Shown: one piece after another, positions 1-6,177 of the stretch
Layout: the number at the start of each line of letters is the position of its first letter
Numbering within the stretch: the stretch's first letter is position 1
Assembly (NCBI GenBank): GCA_955652195.1
Contig: CATPBC010000265.1
Location: forward strand, 1 to 6,909
DNA: 6,909 bases
Direction of reading: 5' to 3'
From: an uncultured Xanthobacteraceae bacterium
GTDB taxonomy: Bacteria > Pseudomonadota > Alphaproteobacteria > Rhizobiales > Xanthobacteraceae
Position numbers and translations under genes: made by a program
The notes under the pieces: model-generated
Told to the model about the DNA's origin: nothing
The model's input: only the letters and a program-made list of their open reading frames with translations
The model's database searches: none

Positions 1-84
1 GCCGATCCGTCGCATTTCGCGCGGTTCTTCCGCAAACAGACCGGTACGACACCGCACGAATTCCGCGAGCAGCGGGGCGGCTGA
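1..84 (+). CDS. AraC-family transcriptional regulator, C-terminal end (partial)
   Basis: This is the 3' end of a gene that begins outside the window: 27 codons and a TGA stop in frame 1. The residues HFARFFRKQTGTTPHEFRE match the end of the second helix-turn-helix of AraC/XylS DNA-binding domains, where the recognition helix (SHFARFFRKQ) is followed by the conserved 'G.TP.EFR' segment. The family binds DNA as a transcription activator or repressor, usually with an N-terminal sensing domain that cannot be seen here. Its regulatory target is unknown. The next gene lies 136 bp downstream on the same strand, so co-transcription is possible but not shown. Confidence 0.85.
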   Translation, partial: ADPSHFARFFRKQTGTTPHEFREQRGG

Positions 85-116
85 CTGCCACGGGCGGGAC
101 GCATGAATGTCTGGAG

Positions 117-130
117 CCAGGAACGCCTGG
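117..130 (+). other. Small GC-rich hairpin after the AraC gene
   Basis: CCAGG and CCTGG form a perfect 5-bp stem around the loop AACG, 32 bases after the AraC stop codon. No T-run follows, so it is not a canonical intrinsic terminator. It could be a weak 3' end structure or chance. The rest of 85-206 shows nothing I recognise. Confidence 0.25.
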
Positions 131-206
131 AGCAATCACTAGAAACTGTGTTACGAACAGCTCCCCAAATCGGTATCATCCACAGCAGCGGTTCTGACCG
201 GGAAAC

Positions 207-212
207 GAGGAG
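207..212 (+). promoter_or_regulatory. Ribosome binding site supporting the GTG start at 221
   Basis: GAGGAG lies 8 bases before the GTG at 221. It supports this non-ATG start, which also gives a complete signal peptide at the protein's N-terminus. Confidence 0.7.
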
Positions 213-220
213 CGATCATC

Positions 221-721
221 GTGAGACGTTATATGTTGCTCGTGACATTAGTTCTCGCGGCGCTCGCGGCGCCGGCGGGTGCCCAAGCACCGGGTCCATC
301 ACCCGTTCCGTCACCTGCCGGATGGACCCAGGTCGGCGTTCTGACCTGCAAGCTTAATCCGAGCATCGGATTCATCATCGCTGGCCATCAGTCGATGCAG
401 TGTAACTATGCGCCGGCCGGCTCGGGCCTGCCGCAAGCTTACGAGGGAGCGATCAATACCGTCGGCCTCGACATAGGTATCACCGCCGGCGGCGTGTTGG
501 CCTGGACCGTCTTCGCGCCCACCCAAGGTGCACCCGCTGGCGCGCTTGCCGGCGAATATATCGGCGCGTCCGGCGACATCGGCCTTGGCCTCGGCGCCGG
601 CGCCAATGTTCTGGTTGGCGGCTCCGGCCGCACCTTCGCCCTGCAGCCGCTTTCCCTTGAGGGCTCCATCGCCGTCAATATCGCGCTGGGCGTGTCAATG
701 CTTAAGCTTCGCGCGGTGTAG
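221..721 (+). CDS. DUF992 family secreted protein
   Basis: The product is a 166-residue protein of the DUF992 family, which is common in Rhizobiales and has no established function. Residues 1-23 form a signal peptide: two Arg after the Met, a hydrophobic stretch LLVTLVLAALAAPAG, and an A-x-A type cleavage site near residues 19-23. The mature part begins with a Pro/Ser-rich linker and then the family signature around residues 35-63 (WTQVGVLTCKL ... MQCNY). It contains the protein's only two Cys, C43 and C61, plausible disulphide partners in the periplasm. The C-terminal half (about 84-166) is rich in Gly and Ala and is probably beta-strand. The start is GTG, chosen for the Shine-Dalgarno sequence and signal peptide. 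Family assignment is from recognition of the signature; a role in the envelope is inferred only from export. Confidence 0.8.
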   Translation: MRRYMLLVTLVLAALAAPAGAQAPGPSPVPSPAGWTQVGVLTCKLNPSIGFIIAGHQSMQCNYAPAGSGLPQAYEGAINTVGLDIGITAGGVLAWTVFAPTQGAPAGALAGEYIGASGDIGLGLGAGANVLVGGSGRTFALQPLSLEGSIAVNIALGVSMLKLRAV

Positions 722-812
722 AGGGCTTCCCGCCGAGTTGTCATTCGGCGCGCCGGTTGATCGCGCTCAAAATATGGCGCTAGCGGGTAGCGTGAAAAGC
801 CGACATCGCGCC

Positions 813-850
813 TCATCGTAGCCATGTTTTGCAATACAAAAATACGATGA
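813..850. repeat. Nested inverted repeat upstream of the L,D-transpeptidase gene
   Basis: TCATCGTA (813-820) and TACGATGA (843-850) are perfect 8-bp inverted arms. Inside them a second pair, TTTTG (827-831) and CAAAA (837-841), flanks the 5-base loop CAATA. As RNA this is an 8-bp stem, an asymmetric internal loop (6 and 1 bases) and a 5-bp stem. It lies 92 bases after the DUF992 stop and 59 bases before the next start. There is no T-run directly after it, so a terminator is not clear. An operator for a dimeric regulator or a 5'-UTR structure of the downstream gene are alternatives. Confidence 0.5.
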
Positions 851-909
851 TGAGCTGGTCGGGGTCGTCACCATTTTTTTGACGGGTTTAAACGCGGAGC
901 TGAAGCGTC

Positions 910-1494
910 GTGAGATTAGTTGGTCTGTTCGCCATAATTATCGTGAGTTCATTGCTTGGCACTTTTGGTGCGAATAGTGCGCCCAAGGTCGCCCCAGCAT
1001 CCGTTTCGGGCCAAGTGTGGTCGTTTCAGACTCCCCTTGGCATTATTTATGGGATCATTTTCCACGAAGAGGTGGATTATCCAAGCACGCGCCCCGCCGG
1101 AACCATCATCGTCAACACCAGCCAACGGCGGCTCTATTATTTGCTCGGTGGTGGTAGGGCAATTCGCTATGGCATCGCTGTTGGAATGGAGGGCTATGGC
1201 TGGTCGGGCGTCAGCACGGTTGCCGCCAAGCGCGAATGGCCGGACTGGACGCCCACGCCAGATATTCTGAGGCGGTTTCCCAATCTGCCTCATCACATGG
1301 TAGGCGGCCGGGATAATCCGCTGGGTGCGCGGGCGCTCTATCTCGGCGACACGCTATACCGCATCCACGGGACGAACGAGCCTTGGAAGCTTGGCGGCGA
1401 CGTATCTTCAGGCTGCATTCGCCTGTCCAACGATGACATCATCGACCTGTACAATCGTACTAGGATTGGCGCGACGGTCATCGTGCAGAAGTGA
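910..1494 (+). CDS. L,D-transpeptidase, YkuD/ErfK domain, exported
   Basis: This 194-residue protein belongs to the YkuD (ErfK/YbiS) L,D-transpeptidases. These periplasmic enzymes form 3-3 cross-links in peptidoglycan or attach proteins to it through a catalytic Cys. Residues 1-24 form a signal peptide (hydrophobic segment GLFAIIIVSSLLGTFG, cleavage near NSA). The YkuD domain spans about 63-193, starting with GTIIVNTSQRRLYY. The active-site signature is complete: H153-G154 followed by S167-G168-C169-I170-R171, with C169 the expected nucleophile. No LysM or other wall-binding domain is present, so this is a minimal single-domain enzyme. The GTG start has GGAG at 896-899, 10 bases upstream. The gene has more AT-ending codons than the cox genes, possibly a different history. 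Rhizobiales usually carry many paralogues, so the exact role cannot be assigned. Confidence 0.9.
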   Translation: MRLVGLFAIIIVSSLLGTFGANSAPKVAPASVSGQVWSFQTPLGIIYGIIFHEEVDYPSTRPAGTIIVNTSQRRLYYLLGGGRAIRYGIAVGMEGYGWSGVSTVAAKREWPDWTPTPDILRRFPNLPHHMVGGRDNPLGARALYLGDTLYRIHGTNEPWKLGGDVSSGCIRLSNDDIIDLYNRTRIGATVIVQK

Positions 1495-1511
1495 TGTCCA
1501 CGAATTCACTT
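1489..1511. terminator. Possible short hairpin between two convergent genes
   Basis: AAGTGA (1489-1494, containing the transpeptidase TGA stop) pairs with TCACTT (1506-1511) around an 11-base loop. It fills nearly all of the 19-bp gap to the converging pcaD-like stop codon. A hairpin here could serve both transcripts, but the stem is short, not GC-rich, and lacks a clear T-run on either strand. Confidence 0.25.
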
Positions 1512-1513
1512 TC

Positions 1514-2296
1514 CTAGTTCAACAAAAACTTGAGCACCGTATCGGCATAGACCTGTGGCTGCTCGATATTGGCGATGTGCGCCGCATCGAGCACCGCGAG
1601 TGAGGCGCCGGCAATGTGGTGACGGATGAATTCGTTGCCTTCAAGCGGGGTCGCCGGATCTTGTTTACCGGCGATCACCAGCGTCGGCGCGCTGATCTTT
1701 GCCAGAAGCGGGCGATGATCCATATCGCGGATGCCTTCGCCGCAGCCGATATAGCCATCTGGTTTTGTCGCCAAGAACATCTCACGCATCTTCGCGATTG
1801 CTTGCGGATTGCGTTCGCGGAATTCCTTGGTGAACCAGCGTTCCATGTTGACGTCGACGATTGCCGCCAAACCCTTATCGCGCACCGTTTTGAGCCGGCC
1901 TTCCCAAAGTGTCTTGTCGGCAAAATATGAAGAGGTGTTGGACAGGACGAGCTTATCGACACGGTTTGGCGCATTGGCGCCGAGCCATTGCCCAACCATA
2001 CCGCCCATCGACAGGCCGCACCAATTGATCTTGGGGATGGCAAGGGCGTCGAGGACGGCAAGCACGTCGCGGCCGAGCCGCTCCATCGTGTAGCGCCCCT
2101 TCGGCACGCTCGATTTGCCGTGGCCGCGGCGGTCGTAACGTATCAAGCGGAAATGCCGGTTCCACGCCGGCACCTGATCCTCCCACATATGAAGATTGGT
2201 GCCGAGCGAGTTGGACAGCATCAGCACTGGGCCATCCTGCGGCCCTTCGACTTCAACATGGATGATGCAGCCGTCGTCGGTTTTGATGTCCGGCAT
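1514..2296 (-). CDS. pcaD: 3-oxoadipate enol-lactonase (PcaD-like alpha/beta hydrolase)
   Basis: This 260-residue alpha/beta hydrolase is a close match, from memory, to PcaD. PcaD hydrolyses 3-oxoadipate enol-lactone to 3-oxoadipate in the cytoplasm, late in the beta-ketoadipate pathway for protocatechuate and catechol. The family segments are intact: SNSLGTNLHMW (29-39, oxyanion region), RYDRRGHGKS (53-62), the nucleophile elbow CGLSMGG (93-99) with Ser96, GKQDPATP (210-217) with the acid Asp213, and AAHIANIEQP (238-247) with His240. Length is normal for the family. The ATG start has GGGAGGA on the minus strand 5 bases upstream. Other pca genes are absent from the window, which is unusual for pcaD. 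It is divergent from the molybdenum-hydroxylase cluster instead. It could be a PcaD paralogue acting on a related lactone; the hydrolase family is certain, the exact substrate less so. Confidence 0.8.
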   Translation of the reverse strand: MPDIKTDDGCIIHVEVEGPQDGPVLMLSNSLGTNLHMWEDQVPAWNRHFRLIRYDRRGHGKSSVPKGRYTMERLGRDVLAVLDALAIPKINWCGLSMGGMVGQWLGANAPNRVDKLVLSNTSSYFADKTLWEGRLKTVRDKGLAAIVDVNMERWFTKEFRERNPQAIAKMREMFLATKPDGYIGCGEGIRDMDHRPLLAKISAPTLVIAGKQDPATPLEGNEFIRHHIAGASLAVLDAAHIANIEQPQVYADTVLKFLLN

Positions 2297-2301
2297 TCCT
2301 G

Positions 2302-2308
2302 TCCTCCC
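2302..2308 (-). promoter_or_regulatory. Strong ribosome binding site of the pcaD-like gene
   Basis: The minus strand reads GGGAGGA here, 5 bases from the ATG. It fixes the start at 2296 and shows that the gene's leader extends into the repeat-bearing divergent region. Confidence 0.75.
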
Positions 2309-2334
2309 GTTTTTGTCGTGTTGTTGCTTCTAAA

Positions 2335-2379
2335 GCATGATCCCGAAAAGTGGCAACCGGTTTTCGGAAAAGATCATGC
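2335..2379. repeat. Palindromic intergenic repeat, unit 1
   Basis: The outer arms GCATGATC (2335-2342) and GATCATGC (2372-2379) are perfect inverted repeats. Inside them CCGAAAA (2343-2349) pairs with TTTTCGG (2361-2367), so a long interrupted hairpin can form on either strand. The core (GATC, CCGAAAA, TGG, ACCGGTTTTCGG, AAAGATCATGC) resembles a palindromic element that I recall from many intergenic regions of Bradyrhizobium-type genomes. It contains no ORF and starts 38 bases upstream of the pcaD-like start codon. It could act as a structured leader, a protein-binding site, or be a passively spread repeat. Confidence 0.75.
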
Positions 2380-2390
2380 TCAAACAAAAA

Positions 2391-2434
2391 GCTAGAGCGG
2401 GATTACGATTCAACGAACCTTATCCGGCTCTAGC
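2391..2434. repeat. Palindromic intergenic repeat, unit 2
   Basis: GCTAGAGC (2391-2398) and GCTCTAGC (2427-2434) are perfect 8-bp inverted arms. The pairing continues inward with GGAT against ATCC after one mismatch, giving 12 of 13 matching positions around a central AT-rich part containing GATTCAACG. It follows unit 1 after only 11 bases. This paired arrangement resembles composite repeat elements of Rhizobiales intergenic regions, from memory. It ends 76 bases before the coxG start, so it probably lies within or next to the coxG promoter or leader. Confidence 0.7.
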
Positions 2435-2510
2435 ACTCTTTTCAGCCGCTGCGTGAGGCGGTAAGCCATGGATCGACGAAGGCACAGTCCCGCGCAAGGA
2501 GCCCGGTACA

Positions 2511-2960
2511 ATGGCGATGACCATGAATGGCGAATACGAACTGCCGGTGCCGCCGCAAACGGTGTGGGAAAAACTCAACGATGCGGCGACGCTGAAAGCG
2601 TGTATCCCGGGTTGCGAACAGTTGGACAAAACGTCCGACACCGAATTTCAGGCGGTCGCGACCGTGAAGATCGGCCCGGTCAAAGCGAAGTTCAAAGGCA
2701 AGGTCGCGCTGTCGGATCTCGATCCGCCGAACGGCTATAAAATCTCCGGGCAGGGCGATGGCGGGGTCGCCGGCTTTGCCAAGGGCGGCGCCACGGTCAG
2801 GCTCACGCCAAAGAATGGCGGCACTCTTTTGTCGTACAATGTCGATGCCCAGATCGGCGGCAAGCTTGCGCAGCTTGGTCAGCGGCTCGTCAATGGCGCC
2901 GCCAAGAAAGTCGCCGACGATTTTTTTGCGAACTTTGCCAATGCCGTGAAGGCCGGATAG
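2511..2960 (+). CDS. coxG: CoxG-family protein (SRPBCC fold), molybdenum-hydroxylase accessory
   Basis: This 149-residue protein belongs to the CoxG family (carbon monoxide dehydrogenase subunit G; SRPBCC/Bet v1-like fold with a large hydrophobic cavity). CoxG is not catalytic. In characterised CO dehydrogenase systems it has been linked to membrane association of the enzyme and its electron transfer to quinones. Visible signatures are N-terminal GEYELPVPPQTVWEKL (7-22), IPGCE (32-36), VKIGPVKAKFKG (52-63), GGATVRL (92-98) and the C-terminal helix GGKLAQLGQRLVNGAAKK (116-133). It ends soon after this helix, so it is the core domain only, without any C-terminal extension. The ATG at 2511 has AAGGAG 9 bases upstream and is preferred over the later Met codons at residues 3 and 5. 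It leads the cox cluster, 232 bp before coxS. Confidence 0.9.
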   Translation: MAMTMNGEYELPVPPQTVWEKLNDAATLKACIPGCEQLDKTSDTEFQAVATVKIGPVKAKFKGKVALSDLDPPNGYKISGQGDGGVAGFAKGGATVRLTPKNGGTLLSYNVDAQIGGKLAQLGQRLVNGAAKKVADDFFANFANAVKAG

Positions 2961-3192
2961 CGCGGCGTTGCCCCTGCTGCGAGCGCCGAATACGCGCCAT
3001 AGTGCGCGGGCTTGATGGTCGGCTCGGCGCCGCAACCCGCTTGACCGGTGCCGGGCTCGCGGTTCAGAGTAATTGGCGTTCGCGGCGTCAAAACCGGCAA
3101 AATCGCTTCGAATTCACGCCCGAACCCCGCCGGCGATCGCGACCGGTTGGTAAATCGCGACGTTTTGACCGAAATTTCGTAGGAGGGACCCA
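2961..3192 (+). other. 232-bp intergenic region between coxG and coxS
   Basis: No convincing gene is present. The region holds a direct repeat ATCGCGAC at 3136-3143 and 3154-3161 (18-bp period) and ends in a strong Shine-Dalgarno sequence AGGAGGG (3181-3187) for coxS. TTGACC hexamers at 3041 and 3165 look like -35 boxes but lack a good -10 box. The length suggests coxS may have its own promoter, apart from coxG. Confidence 0.4.
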
Positions 3193-3704
<512 letters not shown>

Positions 3705-3705
<1 letters not shown>

Positions 3706-3716
3706 GTCGGCCGACT
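3705..3716. repeat. 12-bp perfect palindrome at the coxS stop
   Basis: AGTCGGCCGACT is self-complementary over 12 bp and begins on the last base of the coxS stop codon. An overlapping alternative hairpin, GCCGA (3697-3701) with TCGGC (3707-3711) around the loop GTAAG, also exists. It may be chance in GC-rich DNA, or a small structure in the coxS-coxL spacer. Confidence 0.35.
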
Positions 3717-3740
3717 AGGGAAACTGAACAACAGACTGCC

Positions 3741-3747
3741 GGGAGGG
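3741..3747 (+). promoter_or_regulatory. Ribosome binding site that decides the coxL start
   Basis: GGGAGGG ends 8 bases before the ATG at 3756. The reading frame stays open upstream to 3609, overlapping the end of coxS, but the extra 49 codons give an Arg-rich sequence unlike any CoxL. The site and the family N-terminus both point to 3756. Confidence 0.85.
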
Positions 3748-3755
3748 CGAAGACC

Positions 3756-6122
3756 ATGAGCGCGACCGGTATCGGCGCCGCGGTACGCCGTAAAGAAGAC
3801 CGCCGCTTCATCACCGGCACCGGCCACTACACCGACGATATCAATCGGCCGGGGCAGGCTTACGCCTATTTCCTTCGTTCGCCGCACGCCCACGCGACCA
3901 TCAAATCGATCGACATCAAGGCCGCGTCCAAGATGCCGGGCGTGCTCGCGGTTCTCACTGGAGCCGAACTCGCCGCCGACCAGATCGGCAACCTGATCTG
4001 CGGCTGGATGATCCATTCAAAGGACGGCTCGCCGATGAAGATGGCGGCGCATCCGGCGCTGGCGAATGGCAAGGCGTGTCATGTCGGCGACCCAATTGCG
4101 GTCGTGGTCGCCGAGACGCTGGCGCAGGCGCGAGATGCCGCTGAAAAAATTGCTGTCGATTACGCCGCGCTGCCGGCAGTCGCAGATCCGGCTGCGGCGC
4201 AGAAAGCCGGCGCGCCATCTATCCACGACATTGCCCCTAACAACACGATCTATCAGTGGCATCTCGGTGACGGCAAAGCGGTCGATGCGGCATTCCGCTC
4301 CGCCAAGCACGTGACCAAGCTCGACATTATCAACAACCGCCTGGTTCCGAACGCGATCGAGCCGCGCGCAGCAATCGGCGAGTACGATGCCGGCGTCGGC
4401 ACCTTCACATTATGGAACACGACGCAAAATCCGCATGTCGCGCGCCTCGTCATCGCAGCCTTTGTCGGCATGGCGCCCGAGCACAAGCTGCGCGTCATCG
4501 CGCCGGACGTGGGCGGCGGTTTCGGATCGAAGATTTTCATCTATCCCGAGGAGGTCGTGGCGCTGTGGGCTTCCAAGCGCGTCGGGCGGCCGGTGAAGTG
4601 GGTCGCCGATCGCTCGGAAGCGTTCGTAGCCGATGCGCATGGACGCGATCATGTCACCCACGCCGAGATGGCGTTCGATCAAGAGGGCAAGATCCTGGGA
4701 CTACGCGCCAAAACCATCGCCAATCTCGGCGCCTACATGTCGACCTTCTCGTCGTCGGTGCCGACTTACCTCTACGCGACGCTGTTGTCCGGCCAATACG
4801 AGATTCCGCAAATCTATTGCGAGGTCGATGCGGTCTACACCAATACGGTGCCGGTCGATGCCTATCGCGGCGCCGGCCGCCCCGAAGCGACGTTCGTGGT
4901 GGAACGGCTCGTCGAAGTCGGCGCCCGCGAAATGGGCCAGGATCCCGCCGAGCTACGGCGCAAGAACTTCATAAAAAAATTTCCGCATCAGACGCCGGTC
5001 ATCATGGCCTACGACGCCGGCGACTATAATGCCTCGCTGAAAAAGGCACTTGAGCTTGCCGATCACAAAGGCTTCGGCAAGCGCAAGCGCGAATCCGCCC
5101 GCAACGGTAAGCTCCGCGGCCTTGGCTTCTCGACCTATATCGAGGCCTGCGGCATCGCGCCGTCGCAAGCTGTCGGCTCGCTCGGCGCTGGCGTCGGCCT
5201 GTGGGAATCCGCCGAGGTGCGCGTCAATCCGACGGGCAGTGTTGAAGTCCTCACCGGCAGTCACGCCCACGGCCAAGGCCATGAAACCACCTTTGCGCAA
5301 CTGGTCTCGGAGCGGCTCGGCATTCCGATCGACAATATTTCGGTCGTGCATGGTGATACCGACAAGGTGCAATTCGGCATGGGCACCTATGGCTCGCGCT
5401 CCGGTGCAGTCGGCATGTCGGCCATTGCCAAGGCTCTCGACAAAATCGAGGCCAAAGCGAAGAAGGTGGCGGCCCATATGCTTGAGGCTGCCGAGGGCGA
5501 TATCGAATTCAAGGACGGAAAATTCAGCGTCGCCGGCACCGACAAATCGGCGGCGTGGGGCGACGTCACGCTCAACGCCTATATCGCGCACAAGTTTTCC
5601 GGCCAGGAGCTCGAACCCGGCTTAAAGGAAGGGGCGTTTTACGATCCGACCAATTTTACTTTTCCGGCTGGCTGCCACATCTGCGAAGTGGAAGTGGATC
5701 CGGAGACCGGCAATACCGATATCGTGGCTTGGACTGCGGTCGACGACTTCGGTGTGATCGTCAATCCGATGATCGTCGAGGGCCAGGTCCACGGCGGCAT
5801 TGCGCAGGGCGTGGGGCAGGCGTTGTGCGAGGGCGCGGTCTACGACAAAGACGGCCAGCTCGTCACCGGCTCGTTCATGGACTACTGCATGCCGCGCGCC
5901 GATCACCTGCCGGCGCTGCGAGTGGACACGACGATGACCAAATGTCCATCCAACCCACTTGGCATCAAAGGCTGCGGCGAAGCCGGCGCGATCGCGGCGC
6001 CGGCTGCGGTGATCAATGCCATTACCGACGCGATCGGTAGCGAAGGACTGACAATGCCGGCAACGCCGCATGTGGTATGGGCGGCGCTGCAAAAAGCAAA
6101 CAGTATACCGAAAGCGGCATAA
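3756..6122 (+). CDS. coxL: Molybdenum hydroxylase large subunit, form II CoxL type
   Basis: This 788-residue subunit is the catalytic molybdenum-cofactor subunit of a xanthine oxidase family enzyme. The N-terminal domain begins with RRKEDRRFITGTGHYTDDI (11-29) and RSPHAHA (41-47). Cofactor-binding segments include GGGFG (253-257), QGHET (507-511) and the C-terminal GCGEAG, in which E742 is the expected catalytic base. The decisive loop is AYRGAGR at 369-375. Proven aerobic CO dehydrogenases (form I) have AYxCSFR there, whose Cys binds the Cu of the Mo-S-Cu centre. Here that Cys is absent, so this is form II. Together with the S-L-M order this makes an organic substrate more likely than CO, although CO oxidation has been proposed for some form II enzymes. 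Length and domains look complete, with no frameshift. Automatic pipelines will probably call it CO dehydrogenase. Confidence 0.93.
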   Translation: MSATGIGAAVRRKEDRRFITGTGHYTDDINRPGQAYAYFLRSPHAHATIKSIDIKAASKMPGVLAVLTGAELAADQIGNLICGWMIHSKDGSPMKMAAHPALANGKACHVGDPIAVVVAETLAQARDAAEKIAVDYAALPAVADPAAAQKAGAPSIHDIAPNNTIYQWHLGDGKAVDAAFRSAKHVTKLDIINNRLVPNAIEPRAAIGEYDAGVGTFTLWNTTQNPHVARLVIAAFVGMAPEHKLRVIAPDVGGGFGSKIFIYPEEVVALWASKRVGRPVKWVADRSEAFVADAHGRDHVTHAEMAFDQEGKILGLRAKTIANLGAYMSTFSSSVPTYLYATLLSGQYEIPQIYCEVDAVYTNTVPVDAYRGAGRPEATFVVERLVEVGAREMGQDPAELRRKNFIKKFPHQTPVIMAYDAGDYNASLKKALELADHKGFGKRKRESARNGKLRGLGFSTYIEACGIAPSQAVGSLGAGVGLWESAEVRVNPTGSVEVLTGSHAHGQGHETTFAQLVSERLGIPIDNISVVHGDTDKVQFGMGTYGSRSGAVGMSAIAKALDKIEAKAKKVAAHMLEAAEGDIEFKDGKFSVAGTDKSAAWGDVTLNAYIAHKFSGQELEPGLKEGAFYDPTNFTFPAGCHICEVEVDPETGNTDIVAWTAVDDFGVIVNPMIVEGQVHGGIAQGVGQALCEGAVYDKDGQLVTGSFMDYCMPRADHLPALRVDTTMTKCPSNPLGIKGCGEAGAIAAPAAVINAITDAIGSEGLTMPATPHVVWAALQKANSIPKAA

Positions 6123-6128
6123 ACAATT

Positions 6129-6152
6129 CTCTCCCTGCGCAGGCAGCGAGAG
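6129..6152 (+). repeat. Stable hairpin between coxL and coxM
   Basis: CTCTCCCTGC (6129-6138) pairs with GCAGCGAGAG (6143-6152) with one C-C mismatch, closing on the tetraloop GCAG. The perfect palindrome CCTGCGCAGG (6134-6143) overlaps it, and ATTCTC/GAGAAT (6126-6131 and 6156-6161) offers an alternative outer pairing. It lies 7 bases after the coxL stop and 13 bases before the GGAGG of coxM. No T-run follows, so it is more likely an mRNA-stabilising or expression-tuning structure than a full terminator. It also resembles short intergenic repeats common in Rhizobiales. Confidence 0.55.
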
Positions 6153-6177
6153 GCGGAGAATAGACGGAGGACTTGCG

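Noticed and set aside
103..357. 84-codon + strand open frame starting before the DUF992 gene
   Set aside because: It overlaps the signal peptide region of the DUF992 gene in another frame, lacks a good ribosome binding site, and has no recognisable sequence.
866..884. CGTCA/TGACG hairpin with a T-run, considered as a terminator before the transpeptidase gene
   Set aside because: The T-run lies in the loop rather than after the stem, and the stem is only 5 bp, so it does not fit an intrinsic terminator.
2335..2434. CRISPR array or insertion-sequence ends
   Set aside because: The two palindromes differ from each other, there are no repeated spacers, no transposase gene lies near, and no target-site duplication is evident.
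2442..3035. 197-codon minus-strand open frame opposite coxG
   Set aside because: It is antisense to the clear CoxG coding frame and extends into non-coding sequence without a recognisable motif.
3041..3069. Sigma-70-like promoter with TTGACC at 3041
   Set aside because: The hexamer at the correct spacing (TCAGAG) is a poor -10 box, so the match to the -35 alone is not enough.
4412..5029. 205-codon + strand open frame inside coxL in another frame
   Set aside because: The composition is dominated by Arg and Gly, typical of a shifted reading of a GC-rich gene, and no domain or suitable start signal is seen.
4953..5591. 212-codon open frame on the minus strand within coxL
   Set aside because: It lies entirely inside a well-supported coding gene, shows no recognisable domain, and is explained by GC-rich codon usage leaving opposite frames open.
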